From assembly GCA_910585135.1 (NCBI GenBank), contig CAJUEB010000156.1:1-5115 (forward strand): a stretch of 5,115 nt of DNA, written 5' to 3'. The notes under the pieces are model-generated. The model made no database searches. It had not been told where the DNA came from and saw only the letters and a list, made by a program, of their open reading frames with translations. Source of the DNA: an uncultured Eubacteriales bacterium (GTDB lineage Bacteria > Bacillota > Clostridia > Peptostreptococcales > Anaerovoracaceae). Made by a program: the position numbers and the translations under genes. How positions within the stretch are numbered: position 1 is the first letter of the stretch; each line of letters begins with the position of its first letter. This document shows, one piece after another, positions 1 to 5,115 of the stretch.

Positions 1-645
1 GTCACAGGCCACGATGTCCTCGATGCCCAGGTTAAGGAGCATCCGCGCGATCGCCGTCCCTGCCGCTCCAGCCCCGTTGATCACCGCCTTCACCGAGCCA
101 AGGCTTCTGCCTGTCAGCTTCGCCGCATTGATCACCGCCGCGGACACGACGACGGCCGTGCCATGCTGGTCATCGTGAAATACGGGGATATCCAGCTGCG
201 CTTGCAGCTTTTCTTCTATTTCAAAGCACCTCGGCGCTGAAATATCCTCCAGGTTGATGCCGCCCAAAGTCGGCGCGATATTCTTCACGATGTTGACGAT
301 TTCATCCACATCCTGCGTTTCAAGACATATCGGAAAAGCATCGATCCCCGCAAATTCCTTAAAGAGTAACGCCTTTCCGTCCATGACCGGAATGGATGCC
401 AGCCCGCCGATATTTCCAAGCCCCAGTACGGCCGAGCCGTCCGATACGACGGCGACGATGTTTGATTTATTCGTATATTTATAGACATCCTCCGGGTTTT
501 GATGAATTTTTCTGCATGGCTCGGCAACGCCCGGCGTATATGCAGTCGAGAGATCGTCCGCATTCTCAACCTTCACCTTGCTAATGACCGCCATTTTTCC
601 TTTCTGCTCTTCATGCATCGCAAGCGATGCTTTATAATAGTCCAT
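1..645 (-). CDS. Malic enzyme (malate dehydrogenase, oxaloacetate-decarboxylating), N-terminal 215 residues, 3' end cut by window edge
   Basis: Malic enzyme catalyses oxidative decarboxylation of malate to pyruvate and CO2 with NAD(P)+ and a divalent metal, in the cytoplasm. Reading leftward from ATG at 645, an open frame of 215 codons reaches the window edge without a stop. Visible family motifs are YTPGVAEP at residues 36-43 (Tyr36, the expected catalytic acid), Lys91 in DGKALLFKEF (catalytic base region), the metal ligands Glu133-Asp134 in GGINLEDI and Asp159 in FHDDQHGTA, and the dinucleotide-binding glycines in NGAGAAG (190-196). The start gives the usual N-terminus of the short bacterial form (about 390-410 residues in full), so roughly half is visible. 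A GAGG site overlapping the glnS stop supports this start. Asp215 falls near the end of the second Rossmann strand, which hints at NAD rather than NADP, but the specificity region is mostly outside the window. It lies 9 bp behind glnS, probably in the same operon. Confidence 0.95.
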   Translation of the reverse strand, partial: MDYYKASLAMHEEQKGKMAVISKVKVENADDLSTAYTPGVAEPCRKIHQNPEDVYKYTNKSNIVAVVSDGSAVLGLGNIGGLASIPVMDGKALLFKEFAGIDAFPICLETQDVDEIVNIVKNIAPTLGGINLEDISAPRCFEIEEKLQAQLDIPVFHDDQHGTAVVVSAAVINAAKLTGRSLGSVKAVINGAGAAGTAIARMLLNLGIEDIVACD

Positions 646-648
646 CTG

Positions 649-655
649 CCACCTC
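649..655 (-). promoter_or_regulatory. Ribosome binding site of malic enzyme, overlapping glnS stop
   Basis: On the minus strand the sequence GAGGTGG starts on the last G of the glnS TAG stop codon (655-657). The GAGG core (652-655) lies 6 nt upstream of the ATG at 645. This spacing fixes the start of the malic enzyme and suggests that ribosomes finishing glnS can start or help start the next gene. Confidence 0.8.
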
Positions 656-2331
656 TATTTTTTCCACGAGCTTTTCAGACCTACGATCTTGTTAAAGACC
701 TTTTCATCTTCCGTCGTCAATTTTTCATCTGCGATATAGTAGCCCTTGCGGAAAAACTGAAACCGCTCGCCTGGCTTTGCCTTGGCAAGAAGCGGCTCGG
801 CAAACCCTCTGCTTTCAGACAGGGACGCCGGATTCAGCGTCTGCCCGCCTTTTTCATCATCCAGCATGAGATAATCGTAATTCCTGATTTTAACGGGAAC
901 TGCCGTCTTTGCATCCACCCAATGGATCGTGCCTTTTACCTTGCGGCCGCTAAATCCGCTGCCGCTCTTTGTTTCGGGATCATAGGTGCAGTGAAGCTCC
1001 TTGATGCTGCCATCCGCATTTTTAACCACTTCGTTGCAGGTGATAAAATACGCACCTTTAAATCGCACTTCATTACCCGGAAACAGCCGGAAATACTTCT
1101 TCACAGGGACTTCCATAAAATCATCTCCGTCCACATAAAGCTCTCTGCTGAACGGAACGTTCCGGCTGCCCAGTTCCGGGACTTCCCGGTTGTTTTCAAG
1201 TTCCATCTGTTCCTGCATATCCTCAGGATAGTTGGTGATGACCACCTTGATCGGGTTTTCCACGACGTTCCTGCTCTCTACCTTTTGCTTGAGGTCTTCC
1301 CGGATGCAATGCTCCAAAAGACCGACATCCACCATGCTGTTGGCCTTCGCTACGCCAATTCTTTCACAGAAATCGCGTACAGCTTCCGGCGTATATCCGC
1401 GCCGCCTGATGCCAGCGATGGTCGGCATGCGTGGATCATCCCAGCCTTCCACCGTTCCGTCGTCCACCATAGCCTTGAGATATCGCTTGCTCATGACGGT
1501 ATTGGTCAGGTTCAGCCGAGCAAATTCGATCTGCTTTGGCGGCGGATTCCATTTGCCAACCTCCCGCAATACCCAGTCGTACAGCGGCCTGTGATCTTCA
1601 AATTCCAAGGTACAGATCGAGTGGGTCACGCCTTCGATCGCATCCTCGATCGGATGCGCAAAGTCATACATCGGATAAATGCACCATTTATCGCCCGTAT
1701 TATGATGCGCCGCATGAGCGATACGATAAATCACCGGGTCTCTCATATTCATATTCGGGGAGGCCATATCGATTTTCGCCCGCAACACCTTTTCCCCATC
1801 GGCGTATTTTCCCTGCCTCATTTCTTCGAAAAGCTGCAAGTTTTCTTCGACGTCCCTGTTTCTGTACGGGCTTTCCTTACCCGGCTCTTTCAGTGTCCCC
1901 CGGTACTCCCTGATCTGATCTGCATTGAGGTCGCACACATATGCCTTGCCCTTTTTGATAAGCGTGACAGCACATTCATACATCTCATCGAAATAATCAG
2001 ATGCCCACAGCCTGTTTTCCCATTCAAAGCCCAGCCATTTGACATCAGCCTCGATGGATTTCACGTATTCCATGTCTTCTTTAACAGGATTGGTGTCATC
2101 ATATCTTAAATTGCATTTTCCACCGTATTTCTGCGCTGTAGAAAAATTAAGACAGATGGATTTCGCATGTCCAATATGCAGATACCCGTTCGGCTCTGGC
2201 GGAAACCGCGTACATACCTTGTTGCCATAGACTTGCGCCTCCAAGTCCTTGTCTATGATATTGTGGATAAAATTCGATGCAGCTTCGCCCGCTACCTGCT
2301 CCTGCACATTTTCTTTTTTAATATCGGCCAT
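655..2331 (-). CDS. glnS: Glutaminyl-tRNA synthetase (GlnRS), class I
   Basis: GlnRS charges tRNA-Gln with glutamine using ATP in the cytoplasm. The 558-residue protein is close to the length of the E. coli enzyme. It has the GlnRS-type signature PPEPNGYLHIGHAKSI with HIGH at residues 52-55, the second class I motif as VMSKR (279-283, in place of KMSKS), and RYDDTNP around 76-82. Asp78 and Tyr222 (in PMYDF) line up by eye with the glutamine-contacting Asp66 and Tyr211 of E. coli GlnRS, which argues against a glutamyl-tRNA synthetase. Residues from about 350 to the end form the beta-barrel anticodon-binding part, with no sign of truncation or frameshift. The frame is open to an ATG at 2349, but the ATG at 2331 is chosen because AAAGGAG lies just before it; the upstream ATG would add six residues and overlap that site. 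A promoter lies 48-77 bp upstream and the malic enzyme gene follows after 9 bp. No T-box leader is seen. Confidence 0.97.
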   Translation of the reverse strand: MADIKKENVQEQVAGEAASNFIHNIIDKDLEAQVYGNKVCTRFPPEPNGYLHIGHAKSICLNFSTAQKYGGKCNLRYDDTNPVKEDMEYVKSIEADVKWLGFEWENRLWASDYFDEMYECAVTLIKKGKAYVCDLNADQIREYRGTLKEPGKESPYRNRDVEENLQLFEEMRQGKYADGEKVLRAKIDMASPNMNMRDPVIYRIAHAAHHNTGDKWCIYPMYDFAHPIEDAIEGVTHSICTLEFEDHRPLYDWVLREVGKWNPPPKQIEFARLNLTNTVMSKRYLKAMVDDGTVEGWDDPRMPTIAGIRRRGYTPEAVRDFCERIGVAKANSMVDVGLLEHCIREDLKQKVESRNVVENPIKVVITNYPEDMQEQMELENNREVPELGSRNVPFSRELYVDGDDFMEVPVKKYFRLFPGNEVRFKGAYFITCNEVVKNADGSIKELHCTYDPETKSGSGFSGRKVKGTIHWVDAKTAVPVKIRNYDYLMLDDEKGGQTLNPASLSESRGFAEPLLAKAKPGERFQFFRKGYYIADEKLTTEDEKVFNKIVGLKSSWKK

Positions 2332-2335
2332 AATG

Positions 2336-2342
2336 CTCCTTT
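2336..2342 (-). promoter_or_regulatory. Ribosome binding site of glnS, deciding the start
   Basis: AAAGGAG on the minus strand ends 4 nt before the ATG at 2331. The spacing is slightly short but the match to the 16S anti-Shine-Dalgarno is strong. It falls between the two candidate start codons (2349 and 2331) and therefore favours the downstream one. Confidence 0.8.
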
Positions 2343-2378
2343 CATGCATGGGTTGTTTTGAATCAATCTACAGCGTTT

Positions 2379-2408
2379 ATTTTACTACAATTTACCGTAT
2401 AAATGCAA
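2379..2408 (-). promoter_or_regulatory. Predicted sigma-A promoter of the glnS-malic enzyme operon
   Basis: On the minus strand TTGCAT (2403-2408) and TAAAAT (2379-2384) are separated by 18 bp, matching the housekeeping consensus at 4 of 6 and 5 of 6 positions. Transcription would start near 2372, giving a leader of about 40 nt. That is too short for a T-box or other large riboswitch. Predicted from sequence only. Confidence 0.6.
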
Positions 2409-2409
2409 T

Positions 2410-2802
2410 GGGATGAAAGAAAATCGTTGCAGGCGTGGAAACGAGAGTGCGAAATCACATGGGGAGTGCGCAAAGGTGCGGGAAGCCGCAGAGCGAACGA
2501 AAGCACAAATCACCGAAATCGCTAAATTTGAGTAGCACTTGCCTTATTTTGATCACTTGCTACTCTATTTTCAAGTGTTTCAGCGATATGGAAAGCGTCA
2601 GCGAGACTTATTTTTCTCGGAGTGATCGTCCAATCGCCAGAAGCATTGAAAACAAAGTAGCACCTGACAAAAAATCCGCAACTGCTACTCAAACAATCAC
2701 ATTTTGAATAAATTTCCAATTCTCAGGCAGCTCATGCCCTAGTCCACAAACCCTAACGCTAAGCACCTCACCTCAACGCCATATGCAATGCTATATGTAA
2801 TT
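2410..2802. other. Gene-free intergenic region containing repeats
   Basis: About 600 bp (2332-2939) separate the two divergent genes, and no convincing protein gene was found in it. Small open frames on both strands here (about 2435-2707 plus, 2522-2719 minus) lack a ribosome binding site and a recognisable product. Their C-terminal halves look alike (ENKVAPDKK against ENRVASDQN) only because the underlying DNA is an inverted repeat. The left part holds three direct GTGCG copies (2447-2451, 2466-2470, 2476-2480) and a small hairpin TGCGG-GAAG-CCGCA (2477-2490). A second small hairpin, with CATAT/ATATG arms and a GC/GC inner stem, lies at 2780-2797. Confidence 0.6.
2527..2693. repeat. 167-bp long imperfect inverted repeat with 11-bp perfect ends
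   Basis: The arms are 2527-2606 and 2615-2693, with an 8-nt centre (2607-2614). The outermost 11 bp are perfect: TTTGAGTAGCA at 2527-2537 and TGCTACTCAAA at 2683-2693. The innermost CGAGA/TCTCG also pairs perfectly. Hand alignment of the arms gives about 57 matches in about 81 columns, near 70 percent. Each arm contains its own smaller inverted pair of AGTAGCA, so the heptamer occurs four times in alternating orientation (2531-2537, 2558-2564, 2656-2662, 2683-2689), with 34 bp spanned by each pair. This is consistent with a decayed miniature inverted-repeat element or a structured RNA or DNA hairpin. No clear target-site duplication flanks it. Confidence 0.75.
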
Positions 2803-2810
2803 TTCTGAAT

Positions 2811-2823
2811 AAAGTGACACTTT
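2811..2823. promoter_or_regulatory. 13-bp perfect palindrome next to the lipoprotein promoter, possible operator
   Basis: AAAGTG-A-CACTTT is perfectly symmetrical and ends 2 bp before the -35 hexamer of the downstream promoter. The position is suitable for a dimeric transcription factor acting on RNA polymerase. The regulator is unknown, and a chance palindrome cannot be excluded. Confidence 0.4.
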
Positions 2824-2825
2824 GA

Positions 2826-2854
2826 TTGAAATCGAGTGCATTTTGCGATATAAT
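2826..2854 (+). promoter_or_regulatory. Predicted sigma-A promoter of the double C39 lipoprotein gene
   Basis: TTGAAA (2826-2831) and a perfect TATAAT (2849-2854) are separated by the ideal 17 bp. The expected start point near 2861 gives a leader of about 79 nt. The leader has a weak possible hairpin (GGG 2864-2866 with CCC 2891-2893, and GCAT 2872-2875 with ATGC 2884-2887). The strength of the core elements suggests considerable expression unless a regulator intervenes. Confidence 0.8.
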
Positions 2855-2923
2855 AGGATACAAGGGTTTTCGCATCTGATATCATGCAAGCCCTACAGGA
2901 ACGATTATCAAACATAATGCGAG

Positions 2924-2931
2924 AAGGAGGG
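2924..2931 (+). promoter_or_regulatory. Strong ribosome binding site of the lipoprotein gene
   Basis: AAGGAGGG lies 8-9 nt before the ATG at 2940 and matches the anti-Shine-Dalgarno almost fully. It fixes the start, which is also where a canonical signal peptide begins. Confidence 0.88.
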
Positions 2932-2939
2932 TCATAAAA

Positions 2940-4958
2940 ATGAAAAAACTTTTGGCGCTAGCACTGTCCCTTGCGATGGTACTGACATTCACGCTCAGCG
3001 GATGCGGCGGGAAAGACACCGAAAAAGCGGCAGTCGATACGACAGCGCCCGAGCATTTCATCCTCACCGGCGAATATAGCGATGGCTTAATCAATAACAC
3101 GCCGATCAGCGAAGAAGCCGAGGTTGTGATGTGGAATGCAGAAACCGAAAAATTCGAAGCAAGCGAGCTTTCGGAAGAAACCGTCGTGGGCAATTTTACA
3201 AAACTGTCCAAAAAGGATGATAATGGCGTTGCCAAAAAGGTAGAAATCGTACCTTACGAAGCAAAGTCCGAATACTGGGATGAAAACGCTTCCTGGATCG
3301 AAGGCGCGGGAGCTGAATCCGATCCGGCTGTGGATGATGCACTGGGACAGGCGATATATTCCGCCGAATACAGGATTCCGATGGGAGAGCGCATCCTTGC
3401 CGGATTTAAGCTGGGAGACTACAGCGGAACGACCGATTTTTCCAACCAACAAACCAGCACATACTGGACTGACAATGATTACTACAATGCGACTTCAAGC
3501 GATACCCTGACGATGCTGACAGGCTACAAGACCTATTTGCAAACGACAGGATGGACTTGCGGCCTAGCGTCCATCGCCACCGTCTTAGAATGGTACGGTG
3601 TCAGGGATGGGCTGAATGACCTGGATCTGGCGGCACTGCGAGGTTCGTCAGAAAACGACGGCTTTGCCCGCGGCACGGAAATCAGCGAGATGGAAAAGGT
3701 CTTCAAGCAGCTTACGAAGTTAGGAATTACGGGCGAGTGGGAAATCACTTCATCCGACCAGAAAAAGAATGCTGACCTGCTCTTTGACCACGAATGGCTG
3801 CAAAATGAGCTGAAAGCCGGTCATCCTGTAATCGTCGGCTGGAATTCCTATGGATGGCACTATCAGACGATCATTGGATACGATAACATGGGAACAGAAG
3901 ATACCCTGGATGATGTCCTGATCATGATGGATCCTTATGACACCACCGACCATGATAACAACGGCTATGCCGTCGAGTCATATGAACGCGTGGCAAATGG
4001 TGTATGCACGTCTCCTTATTCCGGCGTTACAGGCACGAAATTCATCACGGCTGCACCTGCGGAAGGCTGGTCTTATGAGCCTGTCATGGGCGAGGGCATA
4101 AAAGACGATGATGACAATGCAGGGGTATTTACCGACGAAAATAAGCTGCCATATGGAAAAACCGCCGAGGATCTTCAGAAGTACTATCCTGATACGGAGG
4201 ATTTAGGAGAAAATGGTCTAGCGGGCGCTGCTACGGCTGGTTATGAGCGTTCCGGCGACCATAATAACTCGCCTTACTACAAGAACTTCGATTTCTATAA
4301 CATGGAAAACACCGATACGTTAAAGGTCCTGACTCATTTCCAGACATTACAACAGTCAACCGAGTGGTCCTGCGGCCTGGCTTCTGCGGCCATGGTTATG
4401 AACTGGTACGGTATGCTCGAAGATGAGACGGAAATCAGCCTCGCCACCCAGAGAAAGGAAAAGGATTATCCTGGTACGCTGCTTTCTGATATGGAGGATG
4501 TTTTCACCTACATGAACGATAAGCATAAACAGGATTGGGTTTGGTTCACCAACAAGGATCTGGATGATCCAGAGGGCGAAGAGTCCTATATCGGCGATTA
4601 CTGCTTGCAGGCAGGAACGATGGAAGACTGGTATGGCTTGATTCCTTATCTTTTGGAAAACGATATCCCGATCATGATCGGCTGGGATGAATGGGGCGGC
4701 CACTGGCAGGTCATCGTCGGATATGATGATATGGGGACGCCGGAAGCAACACAGGACGATGTTTTAATTCTGGCAGATCCATATGACACGACGGATCACA
4801 ACCAAGACGGATATGTGATCGAAAGCTTCGAACGCCTCGTCTATGGATGGTACACCAGCTATGATGAAGACAATCTCCACAATGAATTCATCGTTGCCTT
4901 CCCTGCAAAGGATCACAAGGATGTTATCAAAGCGTTAGGTTTGAAAGACAAGGAATAG
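2940..4958 (+). CDS. Secreted lipoprotein with two tandem C39-like cysteine peptidase domains
   Basis: This 672-residue protein starts with a lipoprotein signal peptide: MKK, a hydrophobic stretch, then lipobox LSGC with Cys22 as the lipidated residue. It should be anchored on the outer face of the membrane. Residues 23-172 are not recognised. Two homologous domains follow (about 173-373 and 444-655), in register at an offset of 271 residues through the active-site Cys, joined by an acidic linker with a DDDD run (389-392). Each resembles the Peptidase_C39_2 papain-like fold. Domain 1 has Gln201, Cys207 (GWTCGLAS), His307 (GWHYQ) and Asp331 (MMDPYD); domain 2 has Gln472, Cys478 (EWSCGLAS), His588 (GGHWQ) and Asp613 (LADPYD). 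Both thus appear potentially catalytic, though activity is inferred. After the Asp both carry DPYDTTDH and a Gly-Tyr, possibly a metal-binding loop. No ABC transporter or precursor peptide gene adjoins it, so bacteriocin leader processing is unsupported. It has its own promoter and terminator; substrate unknown. Confidence 0.9.
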   Translation: MKKLLALALSLAMVLTFTLSGCGGKDTEKAAVDTTAPEHFILTGEYSDGLINNTPISEEAEVVMWNAETEKFEASELSEETVVGNFTKLSKKDDNGVAKKVEIVPYEAKSEYWDENASWIEGAGAESDPAVDDALGQAIYSAEYRIPMGERILAGFKLGDYSGTTDFSNQQTSTYWTDNDYYNATSSDTLTMLTGYKTYLQTTGWTCGLASIATVLEWYGVRDGLNDLDLAALRGSSENDGFARGTEISEMEKVFKQLTKLGITGEWEITSSDQKKNADLLFDHEWLQNELKAGHPVIVGWNSYGWHYQTIIGYDNMGTEDTLDDVLIMMDPYDTTDHDNNGYAVESYERVANGVCTSPYSGVTGTKFITAAPAEGWSYEPVMGEGIKDDDDNAGVFTDENKLPYGKTAEDLQKYYPDTEDLGENGLAGAATAGYERSGDHNNSPYYKNFDFYNMENTDTLKVLTHFQTLQQSTEWSCGLASAAMVMNWYGMLEDETEISLATQRKEKDYPGTLLSDMEDVFTYMNDKHKQDWVWFTNKDLDDPEGEESYIGDYCLQAGTMEDWYGLIPYLLENDIPIMIGWDEWGGHWQVIVGYDDMGTPEATQDDVLILADPYDTTDHNQDGYVIESFERLVYGWYTSYDEDNLHNEFIVAFPAKDHKDVIKALGLKDKE

Positions 4959-5008
4959 CGATTTGGAAATAAAGTGATCTTGAAAAAAAGAGCGATCTTG
5001 AAACGAAA
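4957..5008 (+). repeat. Short degenerate tandem repeat, 16-18 bp unit, three copies
   Basis: Immediately at the lipoprotein stop codon three related units follow one another: 4957-4972 (degenerate, 16 bp), 4973-4990 and 4991-5008 (18 bp each). The last two share the 10-mer GATCTTGAAA at exactly 18-bp spacing (4976-4985 and 4994-5003). The first shares AGCGAT and GAAA. The repeat lies in the 3' untranslated region before the terminator; no function is apparent. Confidence 0.55.
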
Positions 5009-5019
5009 TCACGCAATCG

Positions 5020-5054
5020 AAAAAGAGCTGCCCGCAAAATTGACAGCTCTTTTT
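5020..5054 (+). terminator. Intrinsic terminator of the lipoprotein gene, possibly bidirectional
   Basis: AAAAAGAGCTG (5020-5030) pairs perfectly with CAGCTCTTTTT (5044-5054), an 11-bp stem around a 13-nt loop. The GAGCTG/CAGCTC core is flanked by an A-run on the left and a T-run on the right, so it could also end transcription coming from the right. It lies 62 bp after the stop codon. Confidence 0.88.
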
Positions 5055-5067
5055 AATCACAATCATG

Positions 5068-5110
5068 ACCGCCGGCTCAGCCGGCGGTTTGCTCTGCCCC
5101 TACAAGGGGC
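5068..5110. repeat. Two adjacent GC-rich hairpins at the right edge
   Basis: The first (5068-5088) is a perfect 21-nt palindrome, ACCGCCGGCT-C-AGCCGGCGGT, followed by TTT. The second (5096-5110) is GCCCC-TACAA-GGGGC. They are far more GC-rich than the surroundings and stand 7 bp apart, as in REP-like dispersed repeats or the end hairpins of some IS200/IS605-type elements. The first could serve as an extra terminator, but its T-run is short. The structure may continue beyond the window. Confidence 0.6.
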
Positions 5111-5115
5111 TATTA

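Noticed and set aside
499..2109. 536-codon open frame on the plus strand
   Set aside because: It is antisense to glnS, which carries clear GlnRS motifs over its full length; the plus-strand frame has no ribosome binding site and no recognisable domain.
2347..2349. Upstream ATG as glnS start
   Set aside because: The strong AAAGGAG site lies between this ATG and the one at 2331, so it serves the downstream start.
2447..2480. CRISPR or other spaced repeat array from the GTGCG copies
   Set aside because: The repeats are only 5 bp long and irregularly spaced (19 and 10 bp).
2332..2500. T-box or other riboswitch upstream of glnS
   Set aside because: No T-box bulge sequence (AGGGTGG-type) was found on the minus strand, and the predicted leader is only about 40 nt.
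2435..2719. Small open frames on both strands (2435-2707 plus, 2522-2719 minus)
   Set aside because: They lack ribosome binding sites and recognisable products, and the similarity between their C-terminal parts is a by-product of the inverted repeat beneath them.
2861..2923. Riboswitch in the leader of the lipoprotein gene
   Set aside because: Only a weak, interrupted stem can be drawn and no known riboswitch core is recognisable; the leader is about 79 nt.
3498..4904. Bacteriocin export or leader-processing system
   Set aside because: The C39-like domains are on an extracellular lipoprotein; no ABC transporter, transmembrane segments or GG-leader peptide gene is visible in the window.

Overview
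The window looks like chromosomal DNA from a low-to-moderate GC Gram-positive anaerobe, most likely a member of the Clostridia. The evidence is indirect: strong AAGGAG-type ribosome binding sites, sigma-A-like promoters close to consensus, a direct glutaminyl-tRNA synthetase, a short-form bacterial malic enzyme, and a lipoprotein with a Gram-positive-style signal peptide. No RNA gene or species marker is present, so the lineage call is inference.

Left part (1-2410, minus strand): a housekeeping operon read right to left. A promoter at 2379-2408 precedes glnS (655-2331). glnS is followed after 9 bp by a malic enzyme gene (645 down to 1) that runs off the left edge. The malic enzyme ribosome binding site overlaps the glnS stop codon, so the two genes are probably co-transcribed and may be translationally coupled.

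Middle (about 2332-2939): a gap of about 600 bp with no convincing gene between the two divergent units. Its main structure is a 167-bp imperfect inverted repeat (2527-2693). It has perfect 11-bp ends and four alternating copies of AGTAGCA, and looks like a miniature mobile element or a large hairpin. To its right lie a 13-bp perfect palindrome and a very good promoter (TTGAAA, 17 bp, TATAAT) for the next gene.

Right part (2940-4958, plus strand): one monocistronic gene for a 672-residue secreted lipoprotein. It carries two tandem C39-like papain-fold cysteine peptidase domains, both with Gln, Cys, His and Asp in place. This is the least ordinary gene in the window and its substrate is unknown. 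The gene is followed by a short 18-bp tandem repeat, a strong intrinsic terminator (5020-5054) and two GC-rich hairpins (5068-5110) at the right edge.

The two units do not obviously work together: one serves translation and central carbon metabolism, the other acts at the cell surface.
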